Of a stretch of 64,000 nucleotides of DNA, positions 47,155 to 57,415 are shown one piece after another. The notes under the pieces were generated by a model, which was not told the origin of the DNA, did not search any database, and was given only the letters and a program-made list of their open reading frames with translations. Where the stretch lies: NCBI GenBank assembly GCA_030549495.1, contig JAUIRK010000097.1, positions 1,746,501-1,810,500 of the forward strand. The letters run 5' to 3'. The first letter of the stretch is position 1. Each line of letters begins with the position of its first letter. The position numbers and the translations under genes are program-made. The DNA comes from Nectonema munidae (lineage: Eukaryota > Nematomorpha > Nectonematoida > Nectonematidae).

Positions 47155-48720
47155 TCACATGGCAAATACTTTCCCAAAAAATCTTTTAATGCTGTTATAT
47201 TTAGAAATAGGTGTCAACATGTTAGATTCATAAATAACTGGCTTATTTAATAATTTAGCAATTTTACTAGAAATGATTTGTTTATAAAACCTAGTCTTGT
47301 TATGCTCAATGTGTAATGATCCAAGAGAAGATAAGCGTGTATTATCGTAATGGAGTTTACTTTTAAAAGTAAGTATTCCAGTTAAGGGCTGTGCATACAT
47401 TCCTTTAATGTACATACAAAGAACATGCATGACTTATAAGAAAACAAATCCCTTAGCTTCAAGGAATTGCATTCAATAAAACTATCATTAGTATGACCAT
47501 TGTACACTAGATGGAATACTGATCTCATAATTCTCTTCTAGGAAATCAATAGAACTTCTGTATTAACATGACCCCTAATCATGATGTAAAAGTATAGTAG
47601 AGGCTGAACTGAAGTTTTGAAATACCATATACTTACACTTGTCTCACTTATTTCTAGATGATTCATTTTGAAAAACTTAACAGTTAAATCAACGTTCGAA
47701 TTGAGATACTTGTTCTGAAGAATTTAACATCCTCACATAAATGTTATAACTAATAATAGCCTCGTTTATCCATTTATCATAAACTTTTCTTCTATTAACC
47801 TTATTTCGTACGCCTAGTTGAACAATTTGCAAAAAAATAAACATAGCCTGTTCTAGAGAGTGTTTCCAAATAGAAAATTCTTCCCAACTCATCGATTTAG
47901 AATATTCATATATTAAGTTTTTATCTATGTTATAATTATTTTTAGATTTACTATTGATAATATCAAGATTAAAGCTAATAAACGGCGGTAGATGATCTGA
48001 AATGCAAGCTTTTAGAGTTTCATATCTAAGGAATTTTAATTTATCCTAAAGAAATATATTATTATCAATGACCGTATTAGAATCAGGATGTGTGATGTTT
48101 TTTAATTAGCGGATATAGTGAAAAGACAATCATTATATCCATAAAATTTGATACAATGGTAGATTTATGATTACAAAAATCTAAATTAATATCCCCTATA
48201 ACTAAGCACCATTCTGTTGAATTAAATGACTCGGAAAGACTAAAAAACTCATCACAAAATCCCAAGAGTACTTCCTTTAAATTTCCAGGAAGTCAATATA
48301 TATTATGAATTAAAAAAATTCTTTTTCAGTAGTGAATACTTAGAAAAAATTTCAAAGAATTTTGATTCAAACTTCATACCGAGAATCTCATGTTTCAGAG
48401 AAGTATGCACTAAAAATTCGAAACCGCTATGCTATGATCTTTGAGATGGAGAAGAAATAAAAATGTAGTCTGCTTTGTTATAATCATTATTATGATCAGA
48501 AATCATAGACCAAGTTTCCTGAAGAAAAATAACCTTAAAAATCTGAATCATATTTAGATTTAATAGATTGTATATTTTGTGAGAGAACATTAAAATTACC
48601 TAAAATATTTCCTATGTTATTGACATAATAATCAATAGATTCTACATCTACAATCAAAAGGACCAGGTCGTTTTTTACCTAGCTCATTATAATATGAAAG
48701 ATAATTATTAACAGCCATGC
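47155..48720 (-). pseudogene. LINE remnant: endonuclease part and ORF C-terminus, polymerase missing
   Basis: At 48083-48265 the minus strand reads STEWCLVIGDINLDFCNHKS and FSLYPLIKK, the GDxNxD core of the apurinic endonuclease domain. At about 47990 SDHLPPFISFNLD follows (the conserved SDH motif). A linker at 47689-47892 and then a LINE C-terminus at 47155-47430 (HNKTRFYKQIISSKIAKLL) complete it. The reverse transcriptase domain that should lie between about 47,690 and 47,430 is absent, so there is a large internal deletion. Confidence 0.65.
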
Positions 48721-48721
48721 T

Positions 48722-48979
48722 GTAAATTAAAGGAAAAATAAAATTAAAATAGTTCAAAAGGAAAACAGTAAATTTATTAATGTAATATAATATATCGGAA
48801 GGACAACGTTCAAGCCAAAAATGTGAACAAAGTTTCTCTAAGAAAATCTAACAAATCTTTGTTCATATTTTTCTTTAACTGCCTGAAAAAGGAACGTTGT
48901 TCTTCCGAAATATATTGCATTAATAAATTTACTGTTCCCTTTTTGAAATATTTTAAATTTTATTTTTCCTTTAAATTAA
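48722..48979. repeat. Foldback element with about 115-bp arms
   Basis: The left arm contains AAACAGTAAATTTATTAATG and CGGAAGGACAACGTTC. The right arm carries their reverse complements, GAACGTTGTTCTTCCG and CATTAATAAATTTACTG. The arms are near-complementary with a short spacer, giving a long cruciform or double-stranded RNA if transcribed. Confidence 0.85.
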
Positions 48980-49104
48980 ATTGGATAAAAACTTAAGTAA
49001 AATTCCAATTCTTTTGACTAAAGTCAAACCCCTTTTTTAAACCAGTTTCTGTTTTTAATAATTAAAAACATATAAAACTAACTTAACTATATAAATAAGA
49101 ACGG

Positions 49105-49332
49105 TTAAAATCCGTTCTGCAGAACCGCTTTTACATCTCTAGTTGTATATAAAACTATTAAAGACCGATGTACTTTTGCTGTGACTAAGCTGGTCAGCAT
49201 AAACTTAAGCCTTTTTATATGAGCCAGTTTTTCCAGTCTAGATGTTTTCATCATGCTAATATGAGTTCGATACCAATACGGTGGCAGTCTCCCAAATGCC
49301 AGAACTGCAATGAATGTAGTTGTATCAAGCAA
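49105..49332 (-). pseudogene. Unnamed repeated ORF (copy 2)
   Basis: This 75-codon frame (FIAVLAFGRLPPYWYRTHIS, MMKTSRLEKLAHIKR, FMLTSLVTAKVHRSLIVLYT) matches the translated + strand of 41593-41870. It has no conserved domain I recognise and no visible ends. It is probably a fragment of an uncharacterised transposon protein. Confidence 0.45.
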
Positions 49333-49399
49333 CGCAATCTTAGAACAATTTGAAATTAGTTCTTCGACATAGTCTATCTATATCCCCCTGTAAATCTTT

Positions 49400-50206
49400 A
49401 ATATCTCTGTTTTCAGTTTTTTTAAGGTTTCATTAATCATGCTAAACTTTATTTAATTTCAATAAAACGATGAATTAAGAAATGAATTCAACTTTTTAAA
49501 ATAATTTGCAAATGTAAAAAATTCAAATTAAAAGGGAGGGTGTTTGAATTACAAAAGGGTGGGACGGAATCAAAATCGGTATATATTGTATTTTCATTCA
49601 CTTCGAGAAAAATACATTTTTAATGCTTTTTGGCACTCGTTTCAACATTGGGATGAATTAAAGAGAGGTAAATAAATTCTTCTCTCGTGCCACGAAATCT
49701 TTTTTATGATTTCATGCTACAATCACTTGATTCCACAAACAGTCAATGAAGATCTTTAAATTAGATTATTTTCTCATTTGTCCATCTTTAGTTCGTTTTT
49801 TGTTTCTCTTTGTGAAGATAATCTAATTTCTCAGAGTGTATCATTATTGTTCATATTCGAGTTAACAATACAACTAATGAGAGAGTTGAATGAAAAAAAA
49901 TGTTTGTAATTTATAAAAAATTTTCCTTCATAACATTTTTTCCTTCAAGATTCTACTTTACCCATTGTGAAAAAGGCAATGATCAATTTTTGAAATTGAT
50001 TTTCCTCCTATTTTTCTGGTAGGGGTAAACACTTTCATAATTTTTCCAAGTAAATCTTAATCTCACCCATTCTTTATACCATTCACAAGTTTTACTCCAA
50101 TATTCTATCATCATTACTTTTATTTTGTCTAATACATAACCCTTCTCATCATTTTTTTCTGTCTCACTTCCTTCTATCTACTCATCCTTTGAGGTTTCAT
50201 ACTTTA
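49400..50206. other. AT-rich sequence
   Basis: Nothing recognisable. Confidence 0.4.
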
Positions 50207-50468
50207 ACAAGTCAAAATATGTCTATGTCTCAGGAAGATCCTTCGTAATGTGATTCCTAACCGTATAAATATTCTATTTTTTCAAATCTGCCTTACCTTG
50301 TTCTTCCATATTTAAAAGTTTACCATCTTTTCTTTCTTCTACGTACAATTCAATGTTATTTGAAGAATCACTGTTTTCAAAACTGAGTTCTTTTCTTATC
50401 CTAGTAATTTGATCAACAAGTATGTTATTTCGATCAATACACAAGTATATTAAATTACACACCTTCAA
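50207..50468 (-). repeat. Dispersed repeat, copy 1, with short acidic open frame
   Basis: About 70 bp from 50207 (AACAAGTCAAAATAT...CTCAGGAAGATC...) recur almost unchanged at 53165-53234. The adjoining minus-strand frame 50274-50468 is acidic (KELSFENSDSSNNIELYVEE). Its nature is unknown. Probably pieces of one transposon family. Confidence 0.55.
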
Positions 50469-50989
50469 AAGGCAATGTATTCTTTCATATACTAGGTATA
50501 TTATATTCTCTAATTTTTTAGTTTTCCTGTTTGTACCCCGCGCAAGAATATTCTTCTATCGACCTTATACTTTCATTCCTTATGCCATCTTCCGACAAAT
50601 TGCATCATTTTTTCCATGATGTTTGCATGTTTCAATAGCTTCCTTTAGTTCTCTAAGTACATATCAAGACATGATTCTTAAACAATTTTAATATGTCATA
50701 ACGAAAAAAAGTCGAGTTTAATTTTATATTTTTTACATTTTATAGTCTTTAACTTCTTAAATTTGTTAAAATATTTATGCTTGTTTTAACTAAAAAATTA
50801 TCTTTTTGAAACATGCAATTTTTCTATTATTTTTTTTAATTCCCCATTCTTCTCTAGAATCGATTAAAAGTCATAAATCTTATTAAATTGGAGAAAATTT
50901 TGAGATATTTATTTTATCTTGAATGGTTCATGGAATATCATTTGGCTGGTGGTGTAGCATTTATGACACGCCGGGCCATAATTTTGAAG

Positions 50990-51086
50990 ACTAATTATTT
51001 TCTTTCTTTTTCAAAGAAACTTTATGAATTTAAATCAGAGGATTCTCATTCTTTGTTACACTGGTGTCAGTCCTGGAAGGGTTAAT
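50990..51086 (+). mobile_element. TTAA-type MITE, CCCTTTGAAGACCA subfamily, partial
   Basis: AATTTTGAAGACTAATTATTT and CTTTCTTTTTCAAAG, then CACTGGTGTCAGTCCTGGAAGG-GTTAA, match sister copies. The left CCC end is not recognisable. Confidence 0.5.
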
Positions 51087-51089
51087 CAA

Positions 51090-52400
51090 TCGAAAAAGCT
51101 TACTAAATGTTCTGACTCGCGAGCCCTGACCGTGAAAAATACATTCACATGTTGCTTCATCAAAGAATGTCTTTTTTCAATTCTTTTGTTTTTATTTTTT
51201 GCACTTTTGGATTGGACTCAGTTGTTATCATAGATTTTTCTAAGGAAAGCACTGATTTTGAGTCATGACATTTGAAAAAGGGTTTTGTAATGGAGTATAT
51301 CCCCATTAAGAAGAACATAACTATATTATCTTCATACGTTTGTAAGTTTTATCAAAGATATTTTTATTAGGCATAGAAAAGGCATTTCATTACAATAACA
51401 GTAGACAATGGGTAATATCGTATCTCTGTTGAATTTCCATATTGGTTTATACTGCCTTGCCAATACCACCTAATGGTGAGGAACTCTGAATTTTTTTGAA
51501 CCTAATTATTTATAGTTTAAATACGGTATATATAAAAGTTGAATCAAAATGAACGTTTACCCTTGAAATTTTTCTTGCATTCTCTATACTCAGAATTATA
51601 TTTGAAGAGGCTTTTAACATAATTTTTTTCTTATAGCATTATTTGTTTATCACATTTGAAATCTTTCATTGACAGGAGGCAATAAAAGTTCGACGTAAAG
51701 GACCATTAGTTAGACACGAAACTTAATTTTCAATATGATGACAAAGTTGGTTTAATAATAATTGAATAAAATGATAAAAGATCTAGACTAGACACAAATT
51801 GTAAACCACATTACTTCTCCGAATGCTGAGCTGGCCCTATCTCTCAAAAGATTTCACATTTCATATCATCATGAATTCGTTTCAAATTTGATATGTTTTA
51901 CATAAATTTTTTGATTGCTTTTGTCTCCTTTTACCTATTTTCAGTGTATGATCCTTACTATGTCCTCTTTCTTTACATTTCTCTTCGTCATTTTAGTGCA
52001 TTTGTTTACCCATGTTTAAAATTGTCTATAGCATGTCATCTATCTATCTATATATATATACTTTACATATATCTACCTTCTCCCAGTTTTCATCATTCAT
52101 TATGTAAATACGATGATGTTCGCATTATAGACTCCCATGAATTTTCCCTCCTTCTTTTTTCAACAGATTTAAATTTGACAAGTAGTATTTGGAAATGGTA
52201 TGAAAATATTTTTTGGAACTCTTTATCTCCATTTAAACCCTAGATTATTCTATTGCGATTAATTTAGAAAATGGTTCCTTATTTGGGTTTTTAAAACAAA
52301 GAATATTTAATTATTATTTAAATTTGCGAATTATTTCTTCTTTTTTTTCGAGCATAGGAATAAGGAGATATCTCTTTTTGAAACGAAAAAGTTGTTATTA
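51090..52400. other. AT-rich sequence with (TA)n
   Basis: A (CTAT)/(TA) tract lies at about 52039-52062. The open frame at 51893-52243 is hydrophobic, low-complexity and unsupported by splice sites or motifs. Confidence 0.4.
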
Positions 52401-52404
52401 TTAA

Positions 52405-52483
52405 CCCGTTGAGTACCATCATTTAAAATTCCATTGAAATTGAAACCACACCATTAATCTTTAAAATGCTGGTGCTCAAAGGT
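52405..52483. mobile_element. Minimal TTAA-type MITE (about 79 bp)
   Basis: TTAA-CCCGTTGAGTACCATC begins it and ATGCTGGTGCTCAAAGGT closes it. The interior AAATTCCATTGAAA is shared with the 3547 copy. The right flank is TTATAA rather than TTAA. Confidence 0.6.
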
Positions 52484-53164
52484 TTATAAGTTCATTCTCT
52501 TTATTATTTTCATAACATTTTCGATACACGAAACCCATATGTATATCTGAACACCCTTTACTGATATTGGATCGCGTTGCTTCTATTTTATATTGAGCTT
52601 TCTTAGTGTGGAAATTTTTTGTACGTTCACTTTTTTGTCTTTGCTTTCTAGAATCTGGCTGGACTTATATCGATAAATGAAATAAGTAAAACGGTCTTAT
52701 AAGTTAGATGGTGTGTGTACAAGTGTTAATCGCTCAATATCTTGCGTTTGAATAACATCGTCACCCAATCTAGAGTGGTATCCGGTAGATTTCTCGAAAT
52801 CATTTGCTTGAATTAAATTGTTTGAAAGCTAAATGCTCGAAAAAAATTTAGCGTACATAATTTTGCACAAAATTTCTATGGAATATTGTAAATAATAAAA
52901 TTTAATAAAGTATACATTTAGTTTGTTTGTAAGAAGGTTAGTTATCCAGTTAAATTTGTCAGTTTGATAGTTAGAAACTACTACTTTTCTAACAATCGTC
53001 AATTCGATCAATTAAATTCAATGAATTTACTTTTCAGCATTCGATTAGCACTGGACGATCCTATTACCTTCAACCAATAATCGTTTATATTTTATTGAAC
53101 CCATTCGTCCCCATTTTTTAATTAAAAAAATTTTAGCCACACATTTTCCCCTGCTGCTCCCATG

Positions 53165-53372
53165 AACAAGTCAAAATATCTCTATGTCTCAGGAAGATCT
53201 TTCGTAATGTTATTCTTAACCGTATAATTATCTTTTCATCTCTAGTAGAGTAAGAGGTCGTACATATGTTTTTTTGTTTCTTTGTAGAATTTAAAAAGCC
53301 CTTTTTTACATCATACATTTTTGTAATAAAAGTGGGTATTGCAGTTTTAAGATCTGAAAGACCTGATAACAC
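53165..53372 (-). repeat. Dispersed repeat, copy 2
   Basis: Positions 53165-53234 repeat 50207-50275 with few differences. The overlapping minus-strand frame (53133-53372) has no recognisable domain. Confidence 0.55.
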
Positions 53373-53399
53373 GCTCTCTTTTTAGCATTATTATTTTTG

Positions 53400-54679
53400 T
53401 GTATTCATTACCTAATTTTTTATAAACTTATCTTTTCCTTACATCCTTCATTTTATTTTTAATGATCATATTCTGATTAAACATGAAAATTTTTAACACA
53501 TTTTTTAACAAGTACTTAAATCTGAATTATATATGTTTTTATTACAACTCAGAATGAGAAATATTCACAATTTTATTTCGTATAAATATTTCACTGGAAA
53601 AATTGTATAAACAGAACAGACCATGCAGAGTTAATCTCACTTGAGGCTCGCTCTTTATTTTTTCCAACTTAGACCCGCCCAAAAAACGGCCAATTTTAAA
53701 GCATGGATAAACGAGCCTCTTCCATACACGTGTATTGCTCTAACTCAATCTTCTCTTAGCTTAACCCAGTCGTTCTCAACGTGGGGGCATTGATGATCTT
53801 TAAACTTTTTTGAAATTCGTACATATGTGCACCAGAATTTCTAAAGTAATCCTGTTTTATATTTTTCCTTTTAACGAAATAAAATAGTTAGACAGATTTC
53901 ACTTTGAACATTTCTGTTAATTTCAATTCCTTATGTGAGACTGGGTTCTTCAATCTTACCAAAAATAAGAAACGAAATTAACCAAATATGGACTCCATTT
54001 TGAAATTTGCGTTAGGAGTGAAATCAATACAAATTCACTAACAATCTGAAAAGAAGCGGATTTTTAGCTATCTCAATAATAAAATTCTTGTTTTCTAAAT
54101 GGAAAATTATTCAAATGATTTTACTCTATTTTTTGTGATAAAAAAAATTAAATACAAAATATTAAGTGTCCAAAATTTAAGATAAAGCAAAATAGTTTTT
54201 CAAAGCAATAAAATTTTGAAAGAAAACTAGCCATTAGAGGCCTGCGCGGGGCTAGCCACTCGCTCGGCTTGAATGACTCTCACATTAATTGCGGGTGCGG
54301 GTTATTACTGCGGGACAGGACGGGCGTGGTTTCAATGTTAGTAATGTGAGTTAATGCGGGTTAACTTGTAAAATTGCGGGTTTTTACGAATTAATTAAAA
54401 AAAATCGTTTAATTTGTAAGATACATGCATAATAGCTCATATTTGATTGTATAAAGTTTAACATCAGTAAAGTACACACGGACACTTTTATATCATCAAA
54501 ATTCCAATATTTTTTTGTAGGTGCAAAATAATGAAATGCGGTGGATTAGGCCTCCTTGTGTAACGCACTAATTTCTACATGTACACTGTACATGATTATT
54601 CATGACATTTGAAGAAGTTCCTGAGTCATAATATATGAATATTGTATATGAGCACAATAGGAAAACTCCATTTTATTAT
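53400..54679. other. AT-rich sequence with single transposon ends
   Basis: CAGTCGTTCTCAACGTGGGGGC near 53768 looks like one hAT-Charlie end without a partner. At 54240-54390 a GC-rich patch repeats GCGGGTT-type words (GCGGGTGCGGGTTATTACTGC), resembling the edge of another hAT-type element. Confidence 0.4.
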
Positions 54680-54903
54680 ATAGGTAAATAAAGAAAACCT
54701 TTTAGTACTTTTAAGAAGTCGTTATCAAATGAAAATATTTCAGTCGTCCTATAACCACCTTCTTCAGTTCTTTGCAAGAAGTATAATTAAAGACAATTTC
54801 TTGCATACAACTGAAGAAGGTGGTTATAAGACTACTGAAATATTTTCTTTTGAACAAAGACTTCCTTAAAGGTGGTACTTAAAAGTTTTCTTAATTTACC
54901 TAT
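54680..54903. repeat. Foldback element with about 100-bp arms
   Basis: The left arm ATAGGTAAATAAAGAAAAC...TATAACCACCTTCTTCAGTT and the right arm AACTGAAGAAGGTGGTTATA...GTTTTCTTAATTTACCTAT are near-complementary around a spacer of about 25 bp. Architecture and size resemble 48722-48979, but the arm sequences differ. Confidence 0.85.
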
Positions 54904-55430
54904 ATTGTATAATGTTAAAATACACTATAGTAAAGGGACAGTCTTCTTTAAATTTTATACAGGAATAAAGCTCCAACTATTTTCGATATTTAACGACTAA
55001 TTGCCCACTATCTCACGCATAAAAAAAACTAGTAACGGTTACTAGAAAATACAAGTAAATTTACTGTCCATAAAATCACTCATTAATTAGTATAATTTAC
55101 TATTTTTTTTCTAGTGATTTTGAAGTATTTTTACTATTAAGTTAGTAATATTTACTTGACTCTTTCAAAGTTACTTTAAGTATTTTTACTCAAAAAGTAG
55201 TTATATTTACTATATTTTTTGATCAATAAATAGTGTTTTTACTACAAAATTAGTAACATTTAAAGAATATTACCATGCTGAAATGAAATTTAGTTATCTT
55301 TTATTAATTTATTGTATATAATTATTTTCAAAAATATTAAATAAATAAAAAACCAATCATATATATCCTCAAATAAACAAAAGCTTTGGTAGTATTTTAT
55401 TAATAATAAGATAGAAAATTATAGAGAAAT
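54904..55430. other. AT-rich sequence with repeated TTTTTACT words
   Basis: Between 55030 and 55265 the words TTTTTACTA/TAGTAA recur at 20-30 bp spacing. No gene is seen. Confidence 0.4.
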
Positions 55431-56287
55431 TCAAAAATTTTTATTTATTAAAAAAGAAACATTCAAAATATTTTTATCAATATTTTCGGAGTCTGTATTT
55501 CTTTCTTCTGAGAAAATACTTTTCTTTATCATCATCTGAAAAACACCAGATTTTTCTTCTTCGAAACACAAAACACTTTTAATATTTTCTCGGAACATTG
55601 TGCTCATGCACAAAATAGCATAATATCTTTTATATCCTAAATAAAAAAAATAAATTGTTTTAATAACAAAAGTTTTTAACATCGTATACTTTTTCGCAAC
55701 TCCAAATTTTTCTCCATCTCAATTTCTCTTTCAAGTTTCACGTAGAATTCATCTTTTTCTTTTTTCAGGCAAAAAATTAAAATTAGGTCAACATATTTAT
55801 CGAGTCTTGTAAAAAAAATGCACACTTCCATCTGAATTGTTCATAACTTGGGGTTTTAATCTTTGAAACTCTAACAAAATCTATAATTTAAATAAAATAC
55901 ATATATTAAACTAAATATATTTAAATTTTACCTGTGTGTAGGACTTCAAATAAGGATATTTGATCAAAATTTCAGATATTTTCAATAATTTCATTACGTC
56001 TAAATGGAAATGTAATGTTCATTTTAAGAGTTACAATTTCTTCATTTTTTTGTTCCACTTTATAATACTCCCGTTTTAGCCATTCAGTATGAACTTCTAT
56101 TGAGAGCAAATCTTCTGAATGAGGTAATTCAGGTAAGTAATAGTCCAAGCCCCATTCACGAATAGACTTTGTTGTTTTCTCTTCAGATATCGACATTGAA
56201 CGCTTTCTACTTTTTACTTCTTTCACATCTTTTTCGTTGCTCTTTCTTTCGTTGCCGAATTTTAATTTTAATTTCTCTCTCCAGTAT
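55431..56287 (-). pseudogene. SAMD3-like gene remnant with a 51-bp intron
   Basis: After an acceptor-like ATTTTAAG, the minus strand from 56287 reads TYWREKLKLKFGNERKSNEK, SIREWGLDYYLPELPHSEDL, HTEWLKREYYKVEQKNEEI and MNITFPFRRNEIIEN. After a one-base frame slip it reads ISEILIKYPYLKSYTQ. A GTAAAA...TTATAG intron (55881-55931) follows, then DFVRVSKIKTPSYEQFRWKC. The TF..RR.EI...YP.L...DF order resembles the sterile-alpha-motif-domain-3-like protein family. Downstream, the minus-strand frame at 55431-55682 continues with no clear motif. The retained intron argues for a DNA-level copy, not a retrocopy. The family assignment is from memory. Confidence 0.5.
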
Positions 56288-56579
56288 GTCTTAAAATAAA
56301 AATGAATTTCAAAGTTAAATAACCATGAATTTTACTTTAACTGATTCTTTCGGTAGCAAACTTTCTTTATATAAGTATGGATAGCTTACTTACTATATGT
56401 AAGTAACAGTGTAATTAAAGTGGCTTAATATTTTCCCATGGCATATGATAAGAAAAAAAAATCTTTAACATTAAATTCGTTTCAAAAGCATGTTCAAATT
56501 AAAAAAACTAGGAACTATTTTTTCAAATTCCAAGATATTTTTTACTTTTAAGTTTATATAAGAAATGTAAAAAAAATGT

Positions 56580-56804
56580 CTGTCTGTGTGTCTGTCGCTG
56601 GAAACATTTTGATTCGTTGAATTTATTTATGTTTTGTGTTTTTTTTATATGGTGTGATGAGTTTGTATTTGATGGTTTGATATATTAGCAACTAATGAGA
56701 CCATATAAAAAAAACAGACAACCAATGATCCTGGAGAAACAAATACACACTACCAAGAATCCTATGTTTCGAGCGAAGCGAGAAACGACCACGAGACCGG
56801 CTAG
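56580..56804 (+). mobile_element. Possible non-autonomous Helitron 3' end
   Basis: GTTTCGAGCGAAGCGAGAAAC (56765-56785) can fold as an imperfect hairpin. Sixteen bases later comes CTAG, followed by a host T and a TATATA tract. Helitrons end in a short GC-rich hairpin followed by CTRR and insert between A and T. The 5' boundary, perhaps the TGTCTGTCTGTG tract near 56578, is a guess. Confidence 0.4.
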
Positions 56805-57415
56805 TATATATATATATATTAATCTTTGTGTTTTTTTAGTTTCATAAAAATCCCCCTAACCTATTTTAACCTTCGACTTTTCAGTCATTATTTGGTATAT
56901 TATATCTAAAAATAATCATTTGTTTTTTTAATAAAGAACTTTATTTTTAAGAAAAAAATACCAATTTATACATGTAATAAATTATTCCTTATTTCAAAAA
57001 GATATATAAAAGAAGGTTTATTAAAGTTTTATTATAAAAAAAATATGTATATATACACAGAATTTGAGAAGAAGTAAAGGAAGTTAGAGACAATGACAAT
57101 AAGTCTATATTAAAGCTGCTTTTCCTGCACTTAAAACATACTTAAAGAAAGACATTTTGAGGTATGAAGATACAAATAAATATGTTGTATACAGTTAGTA
57201 ATTTTATAAAATGTATGCATATATACGCAAATTGTAGGATTATCTTGTGACACCGCAAGGAAGTAATGGTTAATCCATAAATCTCTTGATGTAATCACTA
57301 TACGATGAAAATACTTAACGACGGAAATACCAACGATGTATTGCATCACGATGAATTTACTATACGATGAAGTTACCACGATGACATTACCGGATACCGA
57401 AAAATTGGAGGAAGA
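56805..57415. other. AT-rich sequence with repeated ACGATGA words
   Basis: Between 57298 and 57385 TATACGATGAA or CACGATGA occurs at least five times on the + strand. These may be subterminal repeats of the element whose ORF follows at 57416. Confidence 0.4.

Noticed and set aside
51893-52243. A 116-codon hydrophobic protein, possibly membrane-bound
   Set aside because: It is driven by T-rich and TATATA sequence, with no splice context or motif.
53768-53790. A second complete Charlie hAT
   Set aside because: Only one CAGTCGTTCTCAACGTGGGGGC-like end was found. No partner end or transposase lies nearby.
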